Assembly (NCBI RefSeq): GCF_023715245.1
Contig: NZ_JAMBNV010000001.1
Span: 1-64,000 of the forward strand
DNA from: Sporosarcina luteola
Lineage (GTDB): Bacteria; Bacillota; Bacilli; Bacillales_A; Planococcaceae
Direction of reading: 5' to 3'
DNA: 64,000 nucleotides
Below the pieces are notes generated by a model, which saw nothing but the letters and a program-made list of their open reading frames with translations, was not told the DNA's origin and did no database searches. Positions 1 through 7,472 of the stretch are shown here, piece after piece. The position numbers were made by a program, and so were the translations under genes. The stretch's first letter is position 1. Each line of letters opens with the position of its first letter.

Positions 1-124
1 CAAGATGAGATTTCCCATTACGCAAGTAAGTAAGATCCCTCAAAGAAGATGAGGTGGATAGGTCCGGGGTGGAAGCGTGGCGACACGTGCAGCTGACGGA
101 TACTAATCGATCGAGGACTTAACC
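1..124 (+). rRNA. rrl: 23S ribosomal RNA, 3' end (partial)
   Basis: This is the terminal part of large-subunit rRNA, including the conserved 3' stretch that ends in GATCGAGGACTTAACC near position 124. The gene begins outside the window. No tRNA gene lies between it and the 5S gene that follows about 86 bases later, as in the simple rrn operons of Bacillales. The exact 3' end is estimated from the family and could be off by a few bases. Confidence 0.95.
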
Positions 125-210
125 TTATGTTATTTAAGTACGGTTGAACTTGAAGTTCAGCAACAATGTTGGTTTTATCCAGTTTTGAACGAACAAGTAT
201 CGTTCAGTCG

Positions 211-326
211 TCTGGTGACGACGGCGAAGAGGTCACACCCGTTCCCATACCGAACACGGAAGTTAAGCTCTTCAGCGCCGATGGTAGTAGGGGGCTTCCC
301 CCTGTGAGAGTAGGACGTCGCCGGGC
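211..326 (+). rRNA. rrf: 5S ribosomal RNA
   Basis: This is a complete 5S rRNA of about 116 nt. It starts TCTGGTGACGACGGCG and ends GAGTAGGACGTCGCCGGGC, and the two ends pair to form helix I. The conserved internal segments ACACCCGTTCCCATACCGAA and GGAAGTTAAGC are present. It closes the rrn operon and is followed directly by a strong intrinsic terminator. Two degenerate copies of its 3' half occur downstream in 193-bp tandem units. Confidence 0.97.
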
Positions 327-331
327 CAAGG

Positions 332-358
332 CCATTCCCCATGGGGAATGGTTTTTTT
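332..358 (+). terminator. Intrinsic terminator of the rrn operon
   Basis: CCATTCCCC and GGGGAATGG form a 9-bp stem with a two-base loop, followed by seven T. It lies 5 bases after the 5S rRNA end. Related hairpins end both downstream 5S-like units. Confidence 0.93.
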
Positions 359-360
359 GT

Positions 361-553
361 GTGTTTTTTTAAAAAATAACCTTAGGTTGAACAATCATAT
401 GCAAATCTCTTTCCTAACACGGAAGATAAGTTCTTCATCGCCACTTTGCGTAATTTACGGCAACGGTGTAAATTACGCAGGGACCTGGCTTCCCCTTGTG
501 AGAGTAGGACGTCGCCGGGCCAAGGCCATTCCCCATTGGAATGGTTTTTTTGT
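361..553 (+). repeat. 193-bp tandem unit 1 with 5S-rRNA-like 3' fragment
   Basis: This is the first of two direct tandem units with a 193-base offset (compare CCTTAGGTTGAAC at about 380 and 573). Positions 416-520 resemble the 3' half of the upstream 5S gene: AACACGGAAGATAAG matches the 5S AACACGGAAGTTAAG, and GAGTAGGACGTCGCCGGGC is identical. The 5' half of 5S is absent, so helix I cannot form. In place of the internal 5S segment sits a perfect 12-bp inverted repeat (447-458 against 468-479, loop 459-467). A terminator hairpin follows at 527-551. Whether it is transcribed is unknown; the rrn terminator lies upstream. Confidence 0.85.
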
Positions 554-746
554 GTATTTTTTTAAAAAATAACCTTAGGTTGAACAATCATATGCAAATC
601 TCTTTCCTAACACAGAAGATAAGTTCTTCATCGCCACTTTGCGTAATTTACGGCAACGGTGTAAATTACGCAGGGAACAGGGTTCCCCCTGTGAGAGTAA
701 GACGTCGCCGGGCAAATGCCATCTCCTTATGGAGGTGGTTTTTTTG
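554..746 (+). repeat. 193-bp tandem unit 2 with 5S-rRNA-like 3' fragment
   Basis: This is the second copy of the 193-bp unit. The 5S-like fragment spans 609-713 and has the same inserted 12-bp hairpin. It differs from unit 1 by several substitutions, for example GAGAGTAAGACG instead of GAGAGTAGGACG and GGGAACAGGGTTCCCCC in the arm after the hairpin. It ends in its own terminator (718-745), whose stem CCATCTCC/GGAGGTGG differs from that of unit 1 but keeps pairing and the T run. Conserved pairing despite changed bases hints that the terminator is functional. Confidence 0.83.
718..745 (+). terminator. Terminator-like hairpin of 5S-like unit 2
   Basis: CCATCTCC and GGAGGTGG pair over 8 bp with one G-U pair and a TTAT loop, followed by seven T. 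It marks the 3' end of the rRNA-derived repeat block. Confidence 0.75.
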
Positions 747-835
747 TGTTTATAAATCTTTATAAAATAGTAAATCTTTAATTTGTCAAAGGCATTTGGC
801 GCGATTCAGGATTAGTTCAGAGATGTATTATTGTC

Positions 836-1070
836 CCCGCGCCCAAAGCGTGCAATTCCGCGCCCAAAGCGATTCCCCGCGCGCTCAAAGCGATCTCCCG
901 CGCGCCCAAAGAGTGCAATTCCACGCCCAAAGCAAGCCCCCTCGCGCCCAAAGAGTGCAATTCCCCGCCCAAAGCGATCCCTCGCGCGCCCAAAGAGTGC
1001 AATTCCGCGCCCAAAGCAATCCCCCGCGCGCCCAAAGAATGCAATTCCGCGTCCAAAACAATCTCCCTCC
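836..1070. repeat. Tandem array of about 21-bp repeats, CGCGCCCAAAG type
   Basis: About eleven degenerate units share the core GCGCCCAAAG, with alternating tails GTGCAATTCC and CGATCCCC. Centre-to-centre spacing is about 20-22 bp, close to two helical turns. The open frames on both strands here are low-complexity repeats (Arg/Ala/Gln/Pro or Gly/Arg/Ala rich) without ribosome binding sites, so I treat the block as non-coding. It fills the gap between the rRNA block and yihY. Two other arrays with different cores but nearly the same period occur at 56247 and 58705. Confidence 0.85.
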
Positions 1071-1153
1071 TGCTCTACCATCAAAAATTCTCCTCCACGC
1101 ATTCAATTTCTTCTGGAAGAATAGGGTATATTGAAAGAAGGAGGTGGGAGAAG

Positions 1154-1969
1154 GTGATTGTACGCAATGTGGTAATGAGATTTTTCAAAGAGCGTTTTTT
1201 CGATCAGGCTGCGCAGACGGCATATTATTTATTATTATCGATGTTTCCTTTTCTCATATTCCTGTTTTCCTTACTTAGTTATTTGCCGGTAGATGAGGAG
1301 ATGTTTTTAGCATTTCTTCGACCATTTGCACCGAGTGAGGCGTATGTAATCATTGAGCAGAATGTGCGGGCGATTATTTTCAAAGTGCAGGGCAATGTTT
1401 TGTACACGAGCTTAGCGGTCGCTTTTTGGCTGTCATCGGTTGCTGTACAATCGTTGGCGCGCTCGTTGGATCAGGCGTATGGGTATGTCAGGAAATATCC
1501 TTTTTGGAAAGTGTTAATCAGGGATTTAGGTGTGACGTTATTATTCATGCTAATCCTATCCTTATCGCTGTTTCTTCCGTTAATTGAAAGGGCATTGCAT
1601 GAAGTGGTGACATATTACGATACGGTCGAGCAATGGCGCGGATGGCAAACTGTGTGGCCGATGGTGAAGTGGGGCATTGGAACGCTTTTCTTATTCCTGT
1701 TTTTCCTATTGTTTTACAAAGTAGTTCCTACCGGTAGAATGAGAGTGAAGGAAGTTGTCCCGGGTGCGATATTTTCTGCTATCGGTTGGCAGCTGTTCTC
1801 GCTCTTTTTCGGAAGCTATGTGGCAAATGTCGATTATACAAGGCTATATGGACAGTTGTCCGGAATAATTCTGCTCGTCCTATGGTTTTATTTGACGGCA
1901 GTCATTCTGATGGTTTCAGGGCTGCTCAATGCAGAATTGCGGGCATTTTTGAAAGGGAAGGGAAGATAA
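1154..1969 (+). CDS. YihY/BrkB family inner membrane protein
   Basis: This 271-residue polytopic membrane protein belongs to the YihY/BrkB family (once misnamed ribonuclease BN). Its biochemical role is not settled. About six hydrophobic segments are visible, near residues 24-44, 84-104, 125-145, 172-192, 205-228 and 240-262. The family's N-terminal pattern of a charged start followed by AAQTAYYLLLSMFPFLIFL is clear. The start is GTG, chosen because AAGGAGGTG lies just upstream. It ends 2 bases before the response regulator gene and so probably heads the same operon. Any link to haem or membrane stress is suggested only by this context. Confidence 0.9.
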   Translation: MIVRNVVMRFFKERFFDQAAQTAYYLLLSMFPFLIFLFSLLSYLPVDEEMFLAFLRPFAPSEAYVIIEQNVRAIIFKVQGNVLYTSLAVAFWLSSVAVQSLARSLDQAYGYVRKYPFWKVLIRDLGVTLLFMLILSLSLFLPLIERALHEVVTYYDTVEQWRGWQTVWPMVKWGIGTLFLFLFFLLFYKVVPTGRMRVKEVVPGAIFSAIGWQLFSLFFGSYVANVDYTRLYGQLSGIILLVLWFYLTAVILMVSGLLNAELRAFLKGKGR

Positions 1970-1971
1970 AT

Positions 1972-2646
1972 ATGAAAATACTCGTGGTGGATGACGATCC
2001 GAATATATTGGAGTTGGTGAATATCCATCTATCCCAGGCGGGGTATGAAGTGATCAAGGCGGCCAACGGGGCACAGGCACTTGAGATGTTGGAGGAACAG
2101 CTTCCCGACTTGGCGGTTGTCGATGTAATGATGCCCGGGATGGATGGGTTTGAATTAACGAAGAGACTGCGGGCGGAAGCGGATATCCCGGTATTGCTGC
2201 TGACAGCTAAGGGTGCACTAGAAGATAAAGAGAAAGGGTTTTTGGCAGGGTCCGACGATTATGTCGTCAAACCGTTTGAGCCTAAAGAGCTTTTGTTCAG
2301 AATCAATGCCATCTTACGGAGATATGACAAGGCTGTCGATGTCCTCATACAGGCAGGTCCGCTTAAGATCAACAGGCAAAGCTATGAAGTGTCGGTCGGG
2401 AGAAAAGTACTGTTACTGCCATTGAAGGAGTTTGAGCTGCTATCAGTTCTTGCTTCCAAACCAAATCAGGTGCTTGAGCGTGATTTCCTTATCGAACGCG
2501 TGTGGGGCTTCGATTATGAAGGGGATGAGCAGACGCTGAACGTTCATGTCAAACGGCTTCGCGACAAACTGGAAGGGCTGCCGGAGGGCATTCACATAAC
2601 GACGGTCCGTGGAGTCGGTTATAAGCTCGAGGTGTCCGGTACATGA
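1972..2646 (+). CDS. hssR: HssR-like response regulator (OmpR/PhoB family)
   Basis: This 224-residue response regulator has an N-terminal receiver domain with acidic pocket D7-D9, phospho-acceptor D51, switch T78 and K100, and a C-terminal winged helix (about 125-222) with the VHVKRLRDKL recognition region. The strings PFEPKELLFRI and GFDYEGDEQTLNVHVKRLR resemble staphylococcal HssR as I recall it. The start is the ATG at 1972 after GGGAAGGGAAG; a longer open frame begins inside yihY and is spurious. The gene overlaps the kinase gene by ATGA. A GTTCATGTT direct repeat matching the HssR recognition element lies downstream at 4029-4048, which supports the identification. Confidence 0.85.
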   Translation: MKILVVDDDPNILELVNIHLSQAGYEVIKAANGAQALEMLEEQLPDLAVVDVMMPGMDGFELTKRLRAEADIPVLLLTAKGALEDKEKGFLAGSDDYVVKPFEPKELLFRINAILRRYDKAVDVLIQAGPLKINRQSYEVSVGRKVLLLPLKEFELLSVLASKPNQVLERDFLIERVWGFDYEGDEQTLNVHVKRLRDKLEGLPEGIHITTVRGVGYKLEVSGT

Positions 2647-4022
2647 GATCGCTTTATGGAAAATTCCTCTCCTTCACAACGGGCATTATGCTGACAAGTA
2701 CCGTCATCGCATTTCTCGTAGTGAATACATATTATCATCAGCAATTGAAAGGGCAGAATGACGCAAAAAACATGAGTATCGCACTCACGATGGCCGACTA
2801 CATTGAAACGGAGGAACCTGCCGATTTGGAAAAGTATTTCAAGACGCAGGCCGCAACCGGTTATAAATTGTTCGTCGTGAACGAGAATCTGAAAACAACT
2901 AAGTATGGAGCGCCATTCCGGGTGGAGAACTTGAGGACCGCTTCTGTGGATCAAGTGCTGGATGGCCACCCGTATCATGGAATGCGGGATTTAAAGACGG
3001 AGACGTTCATGACCGGTTTTTTCTCCGATGAACTTGCGAACACGGTAGGCGTTCCGTTTACATACAATGGGGTAACATTTGCCCTTTTCATGAGGCCTGA
3101 TATTAAACTCCTGTTTACGGAAGTCCATTACCTATTAGGCGGCATGGTCGTCGTCATGGCGATTGTCAGTCTACTGTCAATGTTGATTGTAGCGAAGAAA
3201 TTGATTGAACCGATTACAAAGCTGACCGCGGCTGCGAAAAAGGTCGGCGATGAAAAGTTCACGGGCTCACTTGATATTAATCGTCGGGATGAGATCGGCC
3301 AGCTCGCGCAAAGTTTTCAGCGGATGACGGAGAAACTAAGTGAAAATGACCGGGTGCGCAAGGAGTTCATCAGTGACGTGTCACATGATTTCCAATCTCC
3401 TTTGCTCAATATTAAAGGATATGCCAATTTGCTGATGGATAGCGGACTGCCTGAACGGGAGCGGAAAAACTATGCGAGAGTCATCCAATCCGAGACGGAG
3501 CGGCTTTCTTCATTGACAAAGCAGTTATTGCTGTTGACGTCACTCGACCAATTGGAGTCACCGTTGAAGCAAATGAAATTCCGTCTGGATGAGCAATTAA
3601 AAGAAGTCATCCGAAAACAAAGATGGCTTCTGGAAGAGAAACAGATGTCACTCGTCATGGAGGTGGATGAAGTGGAGATTGTAGGAGATCCTGCTTTCCT
3701 TGAAAAAGTATGGGAGAACCTACTCTCCAATGCGTTGAAATATACGGGGATGGGCGGCGAGATAGAGGTTCGCCTGACAGAAAATGCGGATGAATTGAAA
3801 GTTATCTTCCGGGACAATGGCGCCGGGATTGCAGAGGAACATTTGAGAAGGCTGTTTGACCGGTTTTACCGGGTAGACCTTTCCAGGACGCAGCAAGTCG
3901 AGGGGACAGGACTCGGACTCTCCATTGTCCATCAAATCGTGAAGCTCCACGGAGGCAGCGTTAAAGTTGAAAGTGAGGAAGAGGTCGGCACAACATTTAC
4001 GGTCACACTTCCAAAATTGTAA
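2643..4022 (+). CDS. hssS: HssS-like membrane histidine kinase
   Basis: This 459-residue sensor kinase has two membrane helices (about 10-32 and 163-184), a roughly 130-residue extracytoplasmic sensor, a HAMP segment (about 185-235), phospho-acceptor H248 in SHDFQSP, and a catalytic domain with the N box LLSNALKYT and G boxes DNGAGI and GTGLGLSI. The sensor carries YHGMRD, TGFF, NTVG and FMRPDI, matching the conserved sensor motifs of staphylococcal HssS, which responds to haem. It is translationally coupled to hssR through ATGA. The H box has Asp-Phe-Gln-Ser in place of the common Glu-Leu/Ile-Lys-Thr. Confidence 0.85.
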   Translation: MRSLYGKFLSFTTGIMLTSTVIAFLVVNTYYHQQLKGQNDAKNMSIALTMADYIETEEPADLEKYFKTQAATGYKLFVVNENLKTTKYGAPFRVENLRTASVDQVLDGHPYHGMRDLKTETFMTGFFSDELANTVGVPFTYNGVTFALFMRPDIKLLFTEVHYLLGGMVVVMAIVSLLSMLIVAKKLIEPITKLTAAAKKVGDEKFTGSLDINRRDEIGQLAQSFQRMTEKLSENDRVRKEFISDVSHDFQSPLLNIKGYANLLMDSGLPERERKNYARVIQSETERLSSLTKQLLLLTSLDQLESPLKQMKFRLDEQLKEVIRKQRWLLEEKQMSLVMEVDEVEIVGDPAFLEKVWENLLSNALKYTGMGGEIEVRLTENADELKVIFRDNGAGIAEEHLRRLFDRFYRVDLSRTQQVEGTGLGLSIVHQIVKLHGGSVKVESEEEVGTTFTVTLPKL

Positions 4023-4028
4023 TGTCCT

Positions 4029-4048
4029 GTTCATGTTCCGTTCATGTT
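4029..4048 (+). promoter_or_regulatory. HssR-type direct repeat (operator)
   Basis: Two identical 9-mers GTTCATGTT are separated by CC, an 11-bp period that suits tandem binding of an OmpR-family regulator. The published S. aureus element upstream of hrtAB is GTTCATATT-N2-GTTCATATT, so each half differs by one base here. A -10 like TATAAC lies at 4067-4072, with the repeat covering the -35 region, as expected for an activated promoter. It precedes the genes at 4097 and 4495. Confidence 0.8.
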
Positions 4049-4096
4049 GACCTACTATGATAGGAATATAACATAAACGAAATAGGAGGAAAAGAC

Positions 4097-4495
4097 ATGC
4101 AAGAGAAATGGAGTTTACGACTTATTAGGATCTCAGCGATTTTTGGGGTAATTGGGGCATTCTTAGGTTCCCACATGGCGGGGGCCGGATCATACGCCTT
4201 CCGTCCAATCCATGCGCACATCCTTGTCGTTGGTTGGTTATCGGTCTTCGCTTGGGGCGTCTTCTACAAAGTTTTTAAAGTCCGCGCGAAAAAGATGGTT
4301 GCCGCACACGGTTGGACCGCAATCATCGGATCCATCGGTCTGACGGCAGGTATGTGGTTACAATTTATGAACCCGTTCAATGTGAATGAAACATTCTCGC
4401 TCATCTTCTATATTGTTGGTGGAAGCGTCCTGCTCATCAGCTTCGTGCTATTTGTTTTGGTGACATTCTTAATTGAGAAAGAAGGAAGACGATAG
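4097..4495 (+). CDS. Small four-helix membrane protein with oxidase-like His motif
   Basis: This 132-residue membrane protein has four predicted helices (about 9-28, 40-60, 72-90 and 100-126). H26, H39 and H41 lie in GSHMAG and RPIHAHILVVGW, and H71 heads helix 3. The HAHxxxxGW pattern is seen in small proteins annotated as haem-copper oxidase subunit I-like, so haem binding is plausible but inferred. The start follows TAGGAGGAAAAGAC. The gene sits directly behind the HssR-type repeat and its stop overlaps the start of the MMPL exporter (TAGTG), so the two are probably co-induced and may work together. Confidence 0.75.
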   Translation: MQEKWSLRLIRISAIFGVIGAFLGSHMAGAGSYAFRPIHAHILVVGWLSVFAWGVFYKVFKVRAKKMVAAHGWTAIIGSIGLTAGMWLQFMNPFNVNETFSLIFYIVGGSVLLISFVLFVLVTFLIEKEGRR

Positions 4496-6612
4496 TGCTA
4501 GAAGGAAAATTAAAAGGCAGACGTCTTTGGTGGTCCTCCATAGGTATTTGGCTCCTGATGACAATTTTGCTATCCGCGTTTGCACCGGGCAGCAAGGAGA
4601 ATGTCATTGCCAATAAGGACTCCGGCTTGCCTACAGAAGCACCATCCATCGTGGCAGCGCATGAGCTGGAAAAGTATTTTCCGAATGACGGCGGCATCCC
4701 GCTATTTGCAGTCTTCCATAAGGATAGCGGGTTATCGGATGAAGAGGTCTTCAACTTTGCGGAAGCTATTGAAGCTTTGAAAGAGGATAAAGCGTTTGAC
4801 GAAGTGGATGTCATTCCTTTATCCAAACTGCAGTCTGAACAACGCGCATCTTTCCTATCGGAGAACGAGAAAACATTTTTCATTCCCCTAGCATTGCCGC
4901 AAAACCTTGAAGGAAAGGATTTGAACAAGTTAGTTCAATCCATTAAGGAATCTGTCGGCGATCAAGTAGCGGAAGGTATCGAACTGTCCTGGACGGGGCC
5001 GGCTGGAATCGCCTCGGATGCAGTTGAGCTATTCAGCCAAGCAGATATTGTCCTGTTGCTATCTACAGTAGGTCTGATTTTAGTCTTATTGTTAGTCATC
5101 TACCGGTCGCCACTATTAACGTTAATCCCTTTAGTGGGTGCAGGAATCGTTTACGCAGTAGTCGATCGAGTGGTCGGTTTTACGACTGCACAAGGCTGGT
5201 TCGGTGTGGACAGCCAAGCGCTGTCAATTATGACGATTCTTTTATTTGCGGTCGTTACGGATTACTCTTTGCTGATCTTCTCCCGCTATCGGGAGGAACT
5301 GAAAGTACATGAGGATGCAAATGTTGCGATGAAGGAAACGATGCGCCATGTCAAGGAGCCAATTTTCTTCAGCGGCAGCACGATTGTGTTGGGCGTAGCG
5401 ACATTGTTTTTTGCCTTGTATGAGCCGTACCGTAATTTTGCACCGGTATTCGCCATTGCGGCAGGCGCAATGCTTATAGCAGGATTGACGTTATTGCCTG
5501 CATTGTTCGCGGTAATCGGCAGGAAGGCATTCTGGCCAGTCATCCCGAAATACGGTGATAAGACAGTAGAGAAGAAAACGGTTTGGGGAAAAGTGGCGGC
5601 TGTCGTCACAAAAAAGCCGATCCAATTCATGATTCCGATTTTATTATTACTTGGGCTGGGTGCATGGAATATGACGAATATGAAAGAGTCATATGATTTG
5701 ATTGCATCATTTCCGGAAGATCTTTCATCCAGGGTTGGTTATGAGCGGTTAGGAAAGGACTTTTCAGAAGGAAGCCTGGCTCCGGGAACGTTGTTATTCG
5801 TATCTCAAAACGAATTAGGCATTGAAGGGCTGCAGGCGGTGATTGAACGAATTGAAGAGGATCCTGCCATCACCAGTGTCACAACGCAAGGCAATCCTAT
5901 GAGCGAAGATGGGAAAGCGGCAAAATTCTCCATCACATTTGCAGGTAATCCTTATGATGAGGAAGCGTTCGATGCGGTCTTAAAGCTCCGGGAAGACAGC
6001 GAAAGGGTCTTGAAGGATGCGAACCTATCCGACACATCTATGTATATTTCCGGTGAGACGGCGGTCAATGCCGATGTACGGGATATCAATGATCGGGATA
6101 CGTGGATTGTTATGATTTTAATGACCGTTTTGATAACGATAATGCTAGGCTTACAAACGAGGTCTATCATTGCTCCGGTTTACATGATTGGTAGCATATT
6201 GCTATCATTTGCAGCTACAGTGGGCTTGGCGTACTTCTTATTCGAAGTGTTTTTGGACCTGGAAGGGCTTAGCTACCGGATTCCGCTCTACGCATTTGTC
6301 TTCCTTGTTGCACTTGGCGTCGATTATTCCATCATGCTGATTGCAAGGATTCGGGAAGAGATGAGAGAGCTGCCTTTTGACGATGCGGTGCGAAAAGGAG
6401 TAGAGCGGACCGGCGGAGTCATTAGTTCGGCAGGATTAATTTTGGCGGCAACATTCCTCGTACTTGCGACAATGCCGATTTATGAATTGAAGCTATTCGG
6501 TTTCATCATGGCGCTTGGAATACTAATCGACACGTTCATCGTCCGGCCATTGCTCATTCCTGCTATATTAATTTTGCTTGGCAAATGGAGTTTTTGGCCG
6601 AAGAAGATATGA
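4495..6612 (+). CDS. MMPL/RND family transporter
   Basis: This 705-residue exporter of the MMPL family (B. subtilis YdfJ type) has two repeats, each with one N-terminal helix (about 13-31 and 378-392), an extracellular domain, and five clustered helices (about 183-330 and 545-700). The intramembrane motifs VVTDYSLLIFSRYREE and VALGVDYSIMLIARIREE carry the Asp-Tyr proton-relay pair typical of MMPL proteins. The GTG start shares its G with the previous stop codon, indicating translational coupling. Mycobacterial MmpL3 and MmpL11 have been linked to haem. Here the HssR-type operator points to haem or another HssS-sensed compound as the substrate, which is inference. Confidence 0.88.
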   Translation: MLEGKLKGRRLWWSSIGIWLLMTILLSAFAPGSKENVIANKDSGLPTEAPSIVAAHELEKYFPNDGGIPLFAVFHKDSGLSDEEVFNFAEAIEALKEDKAFDEVDVIPLSKLQSEQRASFLSENEKTFFIPLALPQNLEGKDLNKLVQSIKESVGDQVAEGIELSWTGPAGIASDAVELFSQADIVLLLSTVGLILVLLLVIYRSPLLTLIPLVGAGIVYAVVDRVVGFTTAQGWFGVDSQALSIMTILLFAVVTDYSLLIFSRYREELKVHEDANVAMKETMRHVKEPIFFSGSTIVLGVATLFFALYEPYRNFAPVFAIAAGAMLIAGLTLLPALFAVIGRKAFWPVIPKYGDKTVEKKTVWGKVAAVVTKKPIQFMIPILLLLGLGAWNMTNMKESYDLIASFPEDLSSRVGYERLGKDFSEGSLAPGTLLFVSQNELGIEGLQAVIERIEEDPAITSVTTQGNPMSEDGKAAKFSITFAGNPYDEEAFDAVLKLREDSERVLKDANLSDTSMYISGETAVNADVRDINDRDTWIVMILMTVLITIMLGLQTRSIIAPVYMIGSILLSFAATVGLAYFLFEVFLDLEGLSYRIPLYAFVFLVALGVDYSIMLIARIREEMRELPFDDAVRKGVERTGGVISSAGLILAATFLVLATMPIYELKLFGFIMALGILIDTFIVRPLLIPAILILLGKWSFWPKKI

Positions 6613-6641
6613 CAAGAGAATAAAGTTCGTGGTTGATGGAA

Positions 6642-6695
6642 AAAGGGACTGTTGCAGAAAATTGGCTATAACCAACTTTCTGCAACAGTCCCTTT
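6642..6695. terminator. Long hairpin between convergent genes (GGGACTGTTGCAGAAA type)
   Basis: AAAGGGACTGTTGCAGAAA and its reverse complement flank a further TTGG/CCAA pairing. The hairpin can serve both the MMPL gene and the convergent fbpC. It belongs to a family of six similar hairpins in this window. Confidence 0.8.
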
Positions 6696-6730
6696 CCATT
6701 GGAATTCTATGTGTTTTCCTTCAGTCCCGT

Positions 6731-7471
6731 TCATACATTTATGAGTTCTTTTTCAAGCACTAGTTCAATATTGCCATCTGCATCCGTTGAACTGCCCAAC
6801 AAGTCGCAAGGACGGCCGACTTGGTCAATTACACCGTCTTTGATCTTCACGATTCGATCCGCGAGTACGTGCGCATCATTTTGATTGTGTGTAACGAAGA
6901 TTGCGGTTATGTTGGCCTTCTTTAATATCCGGCGAAGGTCTTCACGTATTTTAACAAGGAGCTCGGTGTCAAGATTACTGAAAGGTTCATCCAAAAGAAT
7001 GAGCTCAGGCTGCGGTGCAAGTGCCCGTGCAAGTGCCACACGTTGTTGCTGACCGCCGCTTAGCTGATGCGGATACCGTTTTTCATAACCTTCTAGTTCA
7101 ACGAGTTCCAATACTTCCTCCACACGATTCAACTTATCATTACGGCTCATTTTAGGGAGCCCGAATAATACGTTATCTTGAACACTCATATGCGGGAAGA
7201 GCGCATAGTCTTGAAACACCATGCCGATGCCGCGCTTTTCGGGTTGGACGAATATGTGGTTGTTAAATATTGTTTTTTCGCCTAACGAAAATGAACCGCC
7301 TTTCGGCATCTCAAGTCCGGCAATCAGTCGAAGAATTGTGCTTTTTCCACTTCCGCTACGCCCAAGAATGGAGATTATTTCACCCTTGTTTATTGTTAGC
7401 GTGAAATCTTCGACTGCATTTGCAGGTGAGTTGGAATAAGAGAAACTCAAATTTTGTATATCAATAAACAT
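6731..7471 (-). CDS. fbpC: Ferric iron ABC transporter, ATP-binding protein
   Basis: This 246-residue ABC ATPase of the FbpC/AfuC type couples ATP hydrolysis to Fe(III) import. Walker A GRSGSGKST, Q loop VFQDYALFPH, signature LSGGQQQR, Walker B LILLDEPFSNLD and the switch His in FVTHNQ are all visible. A short C-terminal extension follows. The ATG at 7471 is preferred over an upstream start because it lies 2 bases from the permease stop and follows GGAGAGGGGCGG. It is the last gene of a three-gene operon on this strand. Confidence 0.93.
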   Translation of the reverse strand: MFIDIQNLSFSYSNSPANAVEDFTLTINKGEIISILGRSGSGKSTILRLIAGLEMPKGGSFSLGEKTIFNNHIFVQPEKRGIGMVFQDYALFPHMSVQDNVLFGLPKMSRNDKLNRVEEVLELVELEGYEKRYPHQLSGGQQQRVALARALAPQPELILLDEPFSNLDTELLVKIREDLRRILKKANITAIFVTHNQNDAHVLADRIVKIKDGVIDQVGRPCDLLGSSTDADGNIELVLEKELINV

Positions 7472-7472
7472 A

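Noticed and set aside
125..210. tRNA gene in the 23S-5S spacer
   Set aside because: The spacer is short and has no cloverleaf, GTTC-A-A arm or CCA end.
166..765. Short open frames through the 5S rRNA and the 193-bp repeats
   Set aside because: They translate rRNA and repeat sequence, and lack plausible initiation sites.
796..1134. Open frames on both strands through the CGCGCCCAAAG array
   Set aside because: They are products of a short tandem repeat, overlap one another on opposite strands, lack ribosome binding sites, and encode low-complexity sequence.
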